Assembly: GCA_903837605.1 (NCBI GenBank)
Contig: CAILVF010000017.1
Location: forward strand, 1-34,957
DNA from: an uncultured Bacteroidales bacterium
Lineage (GTDB): Bacteria > Bacteroidota > Bacteroidia > Bacteroidales > FEN-979
Length of the DNA stretch: 34,957 nt
Direction of reading: 5' to 3'
In this document: positions 23,901-31,269 of the stretch, in pieces
Numbering within the stretch: position 1 is the first letter of the stretch
How the letters are laid out: every line of letters starts with the position of its first letter
Notes under the pieces: generated by a model
What the model was told of the DNA's origin: nothing
What the model saw: only the letters and a program-made list of their open reading frames with translations
The model's database searches: none
Program-made: the position numbers and the translations under genes

Positions 23901-26790
23901 AGAAAAAGAGAATTCCACAATTATTAATCCCAGTTGCCTGCGATCCTTTCAACATACAATATTTGATGGTATTACCTGAGGCAGAATTTATCAATTGGAT
24001 GGTAGATGAAAATGATCCTTGTGTGTAATTGACAATGACCAGATCTTTGGTATCACCTATTGCATTGACCCTTCCGTCAATAATCACGTTAATAGCGCCG
24101 TTCAAAGAAAGTAGGGCTGAGTTAAAATTGCCGATTAACTGGACTCCGCTCAAGGTTGGAAATATGGTTACTCCGGAATAATTTGCATTTCCTGTCCCGC
24201 TTGCATTCAAAGAAGCGGTTGTGGGAATTATTTCGCTCCCTGTCAGCTTCATTACCAGGTTTCCTTGGTGAGTGCCATCATTTACCTTGTCAAATGCGTC
24301 CTTAAGATTTGCATAAGATGCAATGGGAGTTGGCGAACCATTAACGTAAACATCAACCGTAGTGGAAGGAGCTGGCTGATTTGATTCCAGCGCCCCCATT
24401 TTGGGAGCAGTTGCACTGCGTATAAATTGGTTGTAATCACCAAATATTCCTGTACCTGCGATCCCGCTTAGTGAAGCGGAAGGATAATAGTTTAAAGCTT
24501 CAGAACCAGTTGGATTGGTAAACATTGGATCTACTGCCTGGCTATTCCCATCCTGGGAGGTTGCTGACTGCCATATTGTTAGATATGAAATGTCTGTGCC
24601 TGCCATCGACCCCAACATGCCTCCGGAAGCACCATTAGTAAAATAATCGTTATAATCCATAACAAGCGAATTATTCGCTGTTAATGATACGGCATAATGC
24701 AGACTGGAACCGCCCGTGGTAGACCGTGCATTCTGAAAAATATTATTCCGGTAATTACGGGTGTTTGCTGCTGCATTGCTGAACAAACAGTAGGATTTAT
24801 TGGTTGATCCAGAGCCTAAACTTCCGTTTAAATACACGCTGTTGAAATAGAGGCTGCAGGTTTGTCCGCTGACTCCTTTATCGTAAATCCCATAAATTGT
24901 CGAAGCGGTATTTCCCCCAAGGCTGATAATGTTGTTGCAGCAGAAAATGTTTCCTGAAGCTAACCAGATACCCGACAAAGCAGCAGACGTTGAGCCTGCG
25001 CCCGTGACCGACAAATCATGAATGAAATTGCCTGAAATTGTATTTCCGCCAGTATTGCCACCGGTGAAATATACAGCTGTCACATTGCCTGCAAAACCGG
25101 GGCTGGTGTTGGACAAATGATCAATGACATTCCCTGTTAATGTGTTGATTGCGTTATTGTTAATCACAATCCCGCTTACGGCGGCCAGCTCATTTGAAGA
25201 AGTATTGGCATTGGCAATGGTCAGGTTGTTAATGACATTATTTGCTAAAGTACTTGCACCACTTATTGATGTAATACCATTGACAACCCCTGCAGTGCCG
25301 GTATTAGAGTTCGTAGTACCGTTTGTCAAATTAGCAATTGTATTTCCGTTGGCATTGAATTGGATTACACCACTGTTATATATACCAAATACATTCTGAA
25401 TATTTGATGAGGATTGAGAACTGGCGTATATGCTGTTAGCGTTAGTGGTACTTCCTATTGTATTATTGAATATGAGGGAATTTTGAGAATCATTGAAGGT
25501 TCTTATTCCATAAAAATTGCCTGCATCAGCGGGATTGGTAGTTGCAATGGTAACCGATCCAATAATATTGTTTCGGCAATCATTATTACCATACACTGAG
25601 ATTCCGGTTACAGCCCCGCCAGTGGCTCCAAATGTAACGGTAATAGAGCCTGTGCTGTTTGCTTGTCCAATAATGTTTGGGGATGTAGTCCCTATACTGA
25701 GAACAGGTGAATCCCCTTTAATAAACATACCATACCAACTCGAATTATTTGAATTGGTCCAGTTGAAATTTTTAATGGTATTTCCCTGAATATTGGCAGT
25801 GGTCCCGAGCGTATTGAGACGGATCCCGTAAAATGTATTTCCATGCTGACCATTTGTATTTGTTTTCACCCATACACCACTGCATTGGGGGCCACTGCCG
25901 CCAATAAAATTATCTGTCACACTGGAGTTCGTACATGCCGCCAGATTAAGTACAGTCAGGATATAGTCGCTGGCTGGGGAATATGACGTCGTTTCATATA
26001 AACTGTTCCCCGATATTGTCCAATGATCTGAGTGCTCGCCAATAAATATCCCGGAAGTGTATGACATATTGGAATTGAAGAAATCATAAATATGGTTGTT
26101 GCTGATGATATTGTCGCTGTTTTCGGCTCCGGTAGTAATGGATCCAAATGAACTGATTGCATTTGCAGGCCGGTTTCCACTTGCATTGGTAATAATGTTG
26201 TTGTCAATCGTATTATTGTCGTTCCCTGTTGGTGATGTTGCGGTGGTACCGGCAAAATACACAACACCACTTTTAGGATCTATCCCGTTACCTGCATTTG
26301 GCACTGTATTCGAACCTTTAATTGTGCAGTATTTCACAGTGTTATTTGTAGCATCATTTATAAAGCGGATGGTTGAGGTTCCCGCTGTTGCAGAGGTGCT
26401 GCTGTTTATGATCGTAAGATCTGCTGCCCCGGTTTGAATTACCCGGCCATCAATAAACACGTGATCGGCCCCGTTAAGGTCAATGAGGGGTGCGTTAAGG
26501 TTCCCGCTGATGCTCAGTCCTGTAATAGTCGGGTAGATCGTAAGGCTGGTCCAGGTCCCGGCATTCAGCGCGGCTGAGGCTGTTTCCGTTGTGCTGGCGG
26601 TCAGCGTTACAACAATTGATTTGCCCGTTTGATCCTGTGCGTTGATTGCAGGAAAAGCTGCGCCAAGGGTTGCATAGGTCCCATTGCTCGAGGTATGGGC
26701 GCCGCTTACGCTTACCTGGGCGCTTGCATTAAAAATGCAAAGGGTGAATAGTATTGCGATCAGGTACTTTACTAATGTGTATGTGTTCAT
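20905..26790 (-). CDS. Giant secreted parallel beta-helix protein with internal duplication
   Basis: The 1961-residue protein has a signal peptide (LIAILFTLCIFNASAQ). Two homologous halves follow, about residues 25-810 and 812-1495. Each begins with a capping segment (SYANLKDAFDKVND in the second half; TYATLGAAFPAINAQD in the first) and an FIDGRV / IIDGRV motif. Each then runs through dozens of short N-rich beta-helix coils (NNTIDNNII, NIISNNHIYDF, WTISGNSLY and similar). These right-handed beta-helix repeats are typical of pectate-lyase-like adhesins or polysaccharide-binding proteins. The C-terminal third has an NWNTPGNWS segment, a second hydrophobic beta region, an Ig-like domain near 1790-1855 (IIKWYDASSGGNLLAG) and a final Fn3-like domain (GTTYFVRAYATNSSGTAYGNE). 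It ends SFTTN with no T9SS sorting domain, unlike its neighbours. A promoter match lies 49 nt upstream. Confidence 0.9.
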   Translation of the reverse strand: MNTYTLVKYLIAILFTLCIFNASAQVSVSGAHTSSNGTYATLGAAFPAINAQDQTGKSIVVTLTASTTETASAALNAGTWTSLTIYPTITGLSISGNLNAPLIDLNGADHVFIDGRVIQTGAADLTIINSSTSATAGTSTIRFINDATNNTVKYCTIKGSNTVPNAGNGIDPKSGVVYFAGTTATSPTGNDNNTIDNNIITNASGNRPANAISSFGSITTGAENSDNIISNNHIYDFFNSNMSYTSGIFIGEHSDHWTISGNSLYETTSYSPASDYILTVLNLAACTNSSVTDNFIGGSGPQCSGVWVKTNTNGQHGNTFYGIRLNTLGTTANIQGNTIKNFNWTNSNNSSWYGMFIKGDSPVLSIGTTSPNIIGQANSTGSITVTFGATGGAVTGISVYGNNDCRNNIIGSVTIATTNPADAGNFYGIRTFNDSQNSLIFNNTIGSTTNANSIYASSQSSSNIQNVFGIYNSGVIQFNANGNTIANLTNGTTNSNTGTAGVVNGITSISGASTLANNVINNLTIANANTSSNELAAVSGIVINNNAINTLTGNVIDHLSNTSPGFAGNVTAVYFTGGNTGGNTISGNFIHDLSVTGAGSTSAALSGIWLASGNIFCCNNIISLGGNTASTIYGIYDKGVSGQTCSLYFNSVYLNGSLGSGSTNKSYCLFSNAAANTRNYRNNIFQNARSTTGGSSLHYAVSLTANNSLVMDYNDYFTNGASGGMLGSMAGTDISYLTIWQSATSQDGNSQAVDPMFTNPTGSEALNYYPSASLSGIAGTGIFGDYNQFIRSATAPKMGALESNQPAPSTTVDVYVNGSPTPIASYANLKDAFDKVNDGTHQGNLVMKLTGSEIIPTTASLNASGTGNANYSGVTIFPTLSGVQLIGNFNSALLSLNGAINVIIDGRVNAIGDTKDLVIVNYTQGSFSSTIQLINSASGNTIKYCMLKGSQATGINNCGILFFSTSSSGMGNNNNTIDHNDITCSTDAKRPTAAIYSYGTTGLENGGNIISNNNIYDFSSRDGVSCGITLHGSINWTISGNSFYQKEPLMTNVSTSCYAVAFYQVKGDNTISNNYFGGNAPYCNGTWASTYMYSSFFAEIYVAESSVRIQNNTIKNFSLTSTSNLIYYTMYLTDVISNLRNYSITGNTIGDANSPSSIMINSGGSNCNVYGIYNSSRGTFDCNNNVIGSVSTFNSNSGYATNFYGIYNILDQQGAIVIRNNTIGSTIITGSIQASSPSLSEAQVVYGIYNNGTGNAIISGNTVANLVNGTTNTAGSIAGIYYNGNTTSGTVSNNFIRDLSVSGNSGASISGINANAGTATYSNNIISLGGNTATTLYGISDLGGTNSFYFNTVYLAGAPTTGAYASYAMYGNGSNTRDYRNNIFVNARANNGATGAHYTIGLTSAPATIDYNDYLPATGNLLGNFNGSDKATLDDWKTATGQDAGSLNADPMFSGAGGSNYYGYYPTALLNGTGISGQTADYTGSPRSATTSMGALEGPSLSSWIGVVSTNWNTPGNWSTNAVPTSASDASIPAIAIHQPTVNELPATPAVCRNLSILKGSTLTLPSGKDLSVSGSWLNNGSCNFDESSKVTFNGSSAQGISGSGTNTFGNLTIDNIAGITLSSNIRANGTLDFLNGMIVTNTDTLTIGANGNITNADASKYVAGKLSQTFSTTGSKLFPIGKGGNYRPLTFNYTSLNGTSVVTAEQTEAALSGNLPANTSLLTTDRFWTISQTGGSGLQYKVTLDPTGYNTLSTVVMLKKYAGTISSYDTTTPSFTNKTPLTTLGDFTLGKICLISTGPSPKVADLVTNGQPGSIIKWYDASSGGNLLAGTTPLVNNTDYWASQTVNGCESPARVKVTALINNCFITLTTATISSITSSSAISGGNISYNCGEAVNVSGVCWSTSPNPIATGNHTVDGSPSGSYPSSITGLTQGTTYFVRAYATNSSGTAYGNEVSFTTN

Positions 26791-26838
26791 AGTACTGTTT
26801 TTTAAAATTAGTTACGATGCCGTTATCGGTTCATTTGA

Positions 26839-26846
26839 CAAAGCTA
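26839..26846 (-). promoter_or_regulatory. Bacteroidetes-type -7 promoter element (TAGCTTTG)
   Basis: This exact TAnnTTTG match lies 49 nt upstream of the giant adhesin ATG at 26790. The 406-nt gap upstream of this gene is the largest in the right-hand block, which fits a separate promoter here. Confidence 0.45.
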
Positions 26847-27057
26847 TGTCACTTATAGCCTTCGCAGAATATCGCAAACTCTGAAAACAACAGAGGTATA
26901 ACCCTGAAAATGAAATAGGAAAAACCATGAATTGGGGTATATCTATTAAGGGGTTACACGCGGTATTGTCTAGAGTATGTATTTTTCTGAATTCGCCGGC
27001 AACATTAATGCGAGTATTTTACAAGTCCGATATTATACATTGATTGCAATAAAATAA

Positions 27058-27118
27058 GCGCCCAAGGTTATTTAAATTCTATTACTTGTAGTAATAAAAC
27101 TTGCACGGCCCTGGGCGC
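27058..27118 (-). terminator. Nested inverted repeat, possible terminator or leader structure
   Basis: On the minus strand GCGCCCAGGG (27118-27109) pairs with CCTTGGGCGC (27067-27058), giving 10 bp with one G-U. Inside the loop is a perfect small hairpin, ATTACT-TGT-AGTAAT (27081-27095). The outer stem is followed on the minus strand by TTATTTTATTG. It lies 79 nt past the microprotein stop and about 270 nt before the giant adhesin, so it may terminate the upstream unit. The long interrupted loop is unusual. The rest of 26847-27196 shows no gene. Confidence 0.5.
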
Positions 27119-27196
27119 ATCAACCCTGAAAACAAAAAAACGATCCTCCTGTCCGACTAACTTATAATGAATAATTTATCTTTACTGGCCTGGTGA

Positions 27197-27460
27197 TCAG
27201 TTCTCAATCGCTGGTTTTTCTTCATTTTCTTTTTTTACTTTGCGTGCCTGGTAATACTTCCTGCCTCCATAGGCTATTCCCATGGATAGAAGAATACCCA
27301 GCCCGCCATCGATAGGGGCGCCAACAGGACCGGGACCCTGGTTCCCGCTCGACCCATGATCTGCAGGTGGAGGTGGAGGATCAGCTTGAGATATCTTGGC
27401 AAGAACAAGAAATACGAGAATAATCAGGGATAAACACAATGGCTTGAAAACAGCTTTCAT
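27197..27460 (-). CDS. PID-CTERM-like sorted microprotein
   Basis: The 87-residue protein has an N-terminal signal peptide (LCLSLIILVFLVLAKISQA), then a short proline- and glycine-rich mature region (DPPPPPADHGSSGNQGPGP). Next comes VGAPIDGGLGILLSMGIAYG, a conserved P-I-D-G-G motif running straight into a hydrophobic helix, and then a basic stop (GRKYYQARKVKK). This tripartite motif-helix-basic layout is that of the short Bacteroidetes PID-CTERM sorting signal, related in design to PEP-CTERM and LPXTG signals. The mature peptide between the signals is only about 25 residues. It begins 19 nt after the stop of the 27480-29558 gene and should be co-transcribed. The processing enzyme is not in this window. 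Its function is unknown. Confidence 0.8.
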   Translation of the reverse strand: MKAVFKPLCLSLIILVFLVLAKISQADPPPPPADHGSSGNQGPGPVGAPIDGGLGILLSMGIAYGGRKYYQARKVKKENEEKPAIEN

Positions 27461-27479
27461 ATAATTTCGATTTTAAATA

Positions 27480-29558
27480 TTAATGATTGATAAAAACTTT
27501 TTTAACAGTTACATTGGCGTTTGCAGTCACACGTATAATATAGTATCCGGAAGGAACTGACAGCGTTGTTTTGAATGAGTTAATATTATTTATATCCTGA
27601 GAGAATACCTGTTGACCGGTAAGACTGTAAATCTCAACTTTTGTCAGGCCTGTTGCAGAAACAAAGACAGAATTGTCATATGAATAAATGTCATTTTTAG
27701 TATCCTTTGTTTCATCAATACCGACATGAGTGAAAGAGAGTAAAAAACGGTTTGCAGCATCGCCTGGCAATGAAGTGAACGAATAAATAGGATTATCGGC
27801 CAGGTTCTGAGTGTAGTTAAGTTTCAGGTCGGTAAGGTAAATGGCTTGGTTTAAAGTAGTTTGTGATAGTACAATACTGAAATTAGTGCTATTATTCTTT
27901 TCAAAACCTAATGGGATATTATTGCCATAAACCAATGATGGGATTGAGTTTAATGCATAATTCTCATTATTGATGATGCTGTAGAACAAAGGCGCATATC
28001 CCGACATGAAATAGCTGTCATACAAAGGATCATAACCTGAAGTTGCATCGGGATTAAATTCAATGATAGTTTCCTGGGCTGTTTGTCCATCAGCATCAAC
28101 AGCCTTCAATGTAATTCTGTTATTGTTAATTTGAGTATCCTTATACCATGGTGTTGAATTATGTATTCGGGCTGAAGCCGGTATTGTAAGTGATCCGTTA
28201 CCACTGGTATGAACCATAAACCCGTTCATGGCAGGAATAATGCCTTTGGCCCCGATAACAGAATAACTGGCATTTGCCTCATTCCAAATCTGGCAGTTGG
28301 CATCAACATTCGATAAAGCCCAGTTCCCGTCATTCCATTGAAGTGCACTACTAAAAGGATTGCTTAAAAGGTTAAAACCGGTATATGAACCCGAGCCCGT
28401 ATTGGTAAGGCCGCTTACCGAAACACTTGCTGTATTTAGAGTTCCTGTAAAACTTTTAGTGCTTGTTGCAGCGTAGGCAACCAGATATCCTGTTCCTACA
28501 ATAAAATTTGGGCCAATTGAACCTGCCTTATAATTAAGCCAGAGTTGCTGCGGCTCGCCCCAACCGTAAAAGTCATAATTCGCAGGAGTAGGATCGGTAA
28601 AGGCGGGACTAATTGCCTGGGATACAACCGGTGAGCCAAGCAGGTGCCAGCCATGAGCGGAGCCACTGCCCCAGCCTGAAATGTAACGCTGAACTGTTGC
28701 TGAAACCCCTGTGCTACTGTGAATTAAAGAGCCTGTTCCTGAAGAGGTACTTTGAATTACAATTCCGCCTGCTCCGGTGTTGTTGGTTAGAGTGCCATTT
28801 ACTGTAAAATCTGTATTTGGAGCAATCGTAACAACGGCTCCTGACTCAATTTTCAGGTTGTTGCATATGCTCCCGGTAACAGTGGTTGGTTGAGTGCCAC
28901 CTGCAAGGATCGCAATATTCTGGCCTGAAGTAGGAGCTGAGTTGTCCGACCAATTAGAACCTGTTGCCCAGTCGGTAGTCCCTGTGGTTTTCCAATATTT
29001 CCCCAATAAAAGATTTTCGGTGGCATAGATCCTGTTTCCAACTGTTGTGATGCTTAAAACATCAGTTCCAGGATAAAAAATATTAGTATAATCAGTGATA
29101 TCCCAGGTTCCATTGTCTAACTCATAATAGGGACTGTAAAGATTATCAGGGGAATCTGCAACCAGCGACAAGGGAGTTGTTCCATAGCCGCCTGAGACAG
29201 TAACACTAAATAATGATATTTCTGATCCTACCGTAAAAGGATTTACTAATGTTCCATACCATGTAAATATTGTTATTTGATAAGCTGTATTAACCGGATC
29301 TGTTATGGTAGTCTGATCAGGCGTATAATAAATGCCGGTAACAGTAAAAGTTAACCCGTCTAACGCTAAATATCTGAATGATGATACGACATTAGTCAGA
29401 GATCCGGCTGGCGATACTAAATTGGCTTTTGCTTTGACTGTGATAACATTATTTGATTTTGTAAAGGTTGTTTGTACTCCGGATGAAAAAACCGGAGATG
29501 AAAGAAATACAATCAGAATAAAAGCAAATAATTTGAAAAGGTTCAATTTTGTTTTCAT
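27480..29558 (-). CDS. Secreted T9SS cargo protein, surface or matrix component
   Basis: I choose the ATG at 29558, since MKTKLNLFKLFAFILIVFLS is a proper signal peptide; an ATG at 29585 adds only nine residues before it. The mature protein begins with a domain containing FTVGSEISLFSVTVSGG, which is cohesin-like in feel but uncertain. An NWSDNSAPTSGQNIAIL segment and beta-solenoid-like stretch follow (CNNLKIESGAVVTIAP). The central region has GWHLLGSPVVSQAI and FNLLSNPFSSALQW motifs common in Bacteroidetes exported proteins. The C-terminus is a T9SS-type sorting domain (VEIYSLTGQQVFSQDI, YYIIRVTANANVTVKKVF), although the YPNP entry is replaced by a divergent NDIYSYDN. There is no enzymatic motif. 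It lies between the cohesin/dockerin-like gene (43-nt gap) and the microprotein (19-nt gap). Confidence 0.85.
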   Translation of the reverse strand: MKTKLNLFKLFAFILIVFLSSPVFSSGVQTTFTKSNNVITVKAKANLVSPAGSLTNVVSSFRYLALDGLTFTVTGIYYTPDQTTITDPVNTAYQITIFTWYGTLVNPFTVGSEISLFSVTVSGGYGTTPLSLVADSPDNLYSPYYELDNGTWDITDYTNIFYPGTDVLSITTVGNRIYATENLLLGKYWKTTGTTDWATGSNWSDNSAPTSGQNIAILAGGTQPTTVTGSICNNLKIESGAVVTIAPNTDFTVNGTLTNNTGAGGIVIQSTSSGTGSLIHSSTGVSATVQRYISGWGSGSAHGWHLLGSPVVSQAISPAFTDPTPANYDFYGWGEPQQLWLNYKAGSIGPNFIVGTGYLVAYAATSTKSFTGTLNTASVSVSGLTNTGSGSYTGFNLLSNPFSSALQWNDGNWALSNVDANCQIWNEANASYSVIGAKGIIPAMNGFMVHTSGNGSLTIPASARIHNSTPWYKDTQINNNRITLKAVDADGQTAQETIIEFNPDATSGYDPLYDSYFMSGYAPLFYSIINNENYALNSIPSLVYGNNIPLGFEKNNSTNFSIVLSQTTLNQAIYLTDLKLNYTQNLADNPIYSFTSLPGDAANRFLLSFTHVGIDETKDTKNDIYSYDNSVFVSATGLTKVEIYSLTGQQVFSQDINNINSFKTTLSVPSGYYIIRVTANANVTVKKVFINH

Positions 29559-29601
29559 GGCAGTTTGTTTTATAATAATTCGCAATTACATTACACATTA
29601 C

Positions 29602-31176
29602 TTAATTTATTGGAACTGGGGAAGAAATGACAGAATTTCCAACATAATTAAAAATTATTCCCCGGTCATTGTTACTTCCATTGTATCTGGCAACTCCATT
29701 CATGTTTACATCAGACCGCTGGTATGTATTCAGTACTACATTATTCCCAATTGCGGTAAATATAGCGGCACGATCGTTTAAAGAACCATTGTACCGAATG
29801 ATGCCATTTGAATTTACATCCCCCCCCCAAAGACCAAATTTACCTCCGGTCAATATGGCCAATTGATTTGTTCCATAAGCCTTGGCAACAGCGGAAGTAA
29901 AATCGTACTGGAAACTGGCAGTATTTAATGCCTGGGCTGTTGTGCTCATTACAGGAAGATGGTTTCTGTGGCGAACAACGATGTAATAGTTTCCTGCGGT
30001 CAGACCATAGAAAATCAGAGGATTGACTCCGTCAAGGCCTACTATAGTTCCATCTTTCTGGACAAATCCTGCCTGCCTGCCATTTGCAACTATTGTCCCT
30101 GAACCTGTCCCTGTCCTGAGTTCAACCAGCACCCAATCCACAACATTTGTGTTTGGAATGGAGGCAACTGACTCTGTACCGGCATAATTCCAGGGCGCTG
30201 TATTATAAGGCTGAGTAAGCGGAATTAAACCGGCTGAATTTAAAGATGTATTCATATCGGTCCCATTGTACGCTCCTTGCAGGATTGCCTTTGTATTTAC
30301 AGTCACTGCAAGGGCAATAGCCCCATTAGAATATGTAACCCCGGTAAAAGGGTTATAAGGATAAACATTCGTATTGATATGCGAGGTGTTTGTATTGAAG
30401 TTGATGGCTGAGCTGCCCCCTGCAAAAGTGAACTCTATGTCGAAAAGCTTTGTGCCATCGGGAACCGAAACATTGTTTCCTCCCGAGGGCCTGGTCCAGG
30501 TGATACTGAGCAGCCCGGCTGAATAATTGTAAGTCAGTACAGAAGATACTGCAGCATTAATGTTAGCCAGTATAATTGTGCCTGTGACCACAGAAGCATC
30601 AATGAAATTGATCTTTAAGGTAAAACCACCGACATTGTAAAACTGTGTTACGGTTAAAGGAACATCAGCGGTTTGCCCGCCCTGGCCAATCGAATTTGCA
30701 ATTGCAAGACCGGGCGTGGCAGTTACCTGGTGCACCCATCCGTTAGTATACGTTGTGGCAACCGGTATAGCTCCGGATGCTGTCACCGAACTACTGGCAG
30801 GAATGAAATTCAGATTCGAATTTCCTCCGTAGTATGTAAATACAAGATCGAACAGCTTGCCGTTAAGATAGCTGTGGGCATTATTGTCTGACCAGATGAT
30901 CCGTATTGTCCCCCCGGCAAGAATGCTCCATTGTATGCCTGAGAAAGCTGTGTTCTGAAGCCCGCTTAATGTGAGGCAGGCGCCGTCGGCTATAGTGATA
31001 TCGAACTGTAAGGCTGACACGCCGCCGCTTACTGCCGAGAAATTGGCTGTTACCGAAACAGGCAATCCTGATCCCGGAACAGCATTCTCGAGCTGCTGAA
31101 TGTTCACCGTTGCCGGGGAAGCAAAAATGTCGGCAGAGAACATGGCCATCAACAGGATTAGTATTATTTTTTTCAT
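29602..31176 (-). CDS. Secreted protein with two cohesin-like domains and C-terminal dockerin-like repeats
   Basis: I choose the start at 31176, which gives a signal peptide (MKKIILILLMAMFSADIFAS); the longer frame to 31239 begins within a hairpin. Two cohesin-like domains are visible, near residues 24-135 (LPVSVTANFSAVSGGVSALQF) and 160-285 (ADVPLTVTQFYNVGGFTLKI). A beta-rich region (VVDWVLVELRTGTGSG, YYIVVRHRNHLPVMS) follows. The C-terminus has two near-identical copies of DVN-x-NG-x-x-RYNGS-x-NDR-x-x-IF, which look like calcium-binding dockerin-type loops. There is no T9SS domain: the chain ends SSPVPIN right after the second repeat. A G9 tract (C9 on plus, 29820-29828) falls just before the first repeat and could switch the C-terminus by slippage. 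It probably forms a transcript with the gene upstream and the gene 43 nt downstream. Confidence 0.85.
   Translation of the reverse strand: MKKIILILLMAMFSADIFASPATVNIQQLENAVPGSGLPVSVTANFSAVSGGVSALQFDITIADGACLTLSGLQNTAFSGIQWSILAGGTIRIIWSDNNAHSYLNGKLFDLVFTYYGGNSNLNFIPASSSVTASGAIPVATTYTNGWVHQVTATPGLAIANSIGQGGQTADVPLTVTQFYNVGGFTLKINFIDASVVTGTIILANINAAVSSVLTYNYSAGLLSITWTRPSGGNNVSVPDGTKLFDIEFTFAGGSSAINFNTNTSHINTNVYPYNPFTGVTYSNGAIALAVTVNTKAILQGAYNGTDMNTSLNSAGLIPLTQPYNTAPWNYAGTESVASIPNTNVVDWVLVELRTGTGSGTIVANGRQAGFVQKDGTIVGLDGVNPLIFYGLTAGNYYIVVRHRNHLPVMSTTAQALNTASFQYDFTSAVAKAYGTNQLAILTGGKFGLWGGDVNSNGIIRYNGSLNDRAAIFTAIGNNVVLNTYQRSDVNMNGVARYNGSNNDRGIIFNYVGNSVISSPVPIN
29640..29825 (-). repeat. Two dockerin-like repeats coding DVN-x-NG-x-x-RYNGS-x-NDR
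   Basis: The copies at about 29755-29825 (GDVNSNGIIRYNGSLNDR) and 29640-29715 (SDVNMNGVARYNGSNNDR) share the D-x-N-x-N-G calcium-loop pattern and the RYNGS-x-NDR-x-x-IF continuation. Canonical dockerins also have two such loops, but with a different F-helix. The copies are about 110 nt apart. Confidence 0.8.
29820..29828 (-). repeat. G9 homopolymer in coding sequence (C9 on plus strand)
   Basis: Nine consecutive C on the plus strand form nine G in the coding strand, covering Trp-Gly-Gly-Asp (TGG GGG GGG GAT). Gain or loss of one base would frameshift the gene just before its two dockerin-like repeats. Confidence 0.95.
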
Positions 31177-31223
31177 TGCTTCAGGATTAAGTATGTTTTT
31201 TCCCATTAGTAATTTTGTTTTTT

Positions 31224-31265
31224 CATGAGCGGTATGCACCGTCTGTAAGGCGCATACCGCTCATG
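31224..31265 (-). terminator. Perfect 14-bp stem-loop between surface-protein genes
   Basis: CATGAGCGGTATGC (31224-31237) and GCATACCGCTCATG (31252-31265) form a perfect 14-bp stem with a 14-nt loop. It starts 5 nt past the stop of the Ig/MBG gene. In the minus direction the stem is followed by an A-rich run instead of T, so a processing or mRNA-stabilising hairpin is as likely as a true terminator. Confidence 0.55.
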
Positions 31266-31269
31266 AGGT

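Noticed and set aside
21281..26437. Multiple plus-strand frames of 60-200 codons
   Set aside because: All are shadows of the giant beta-helix gene, whose N/T/S/G-rich codons leave the opposite strand open.
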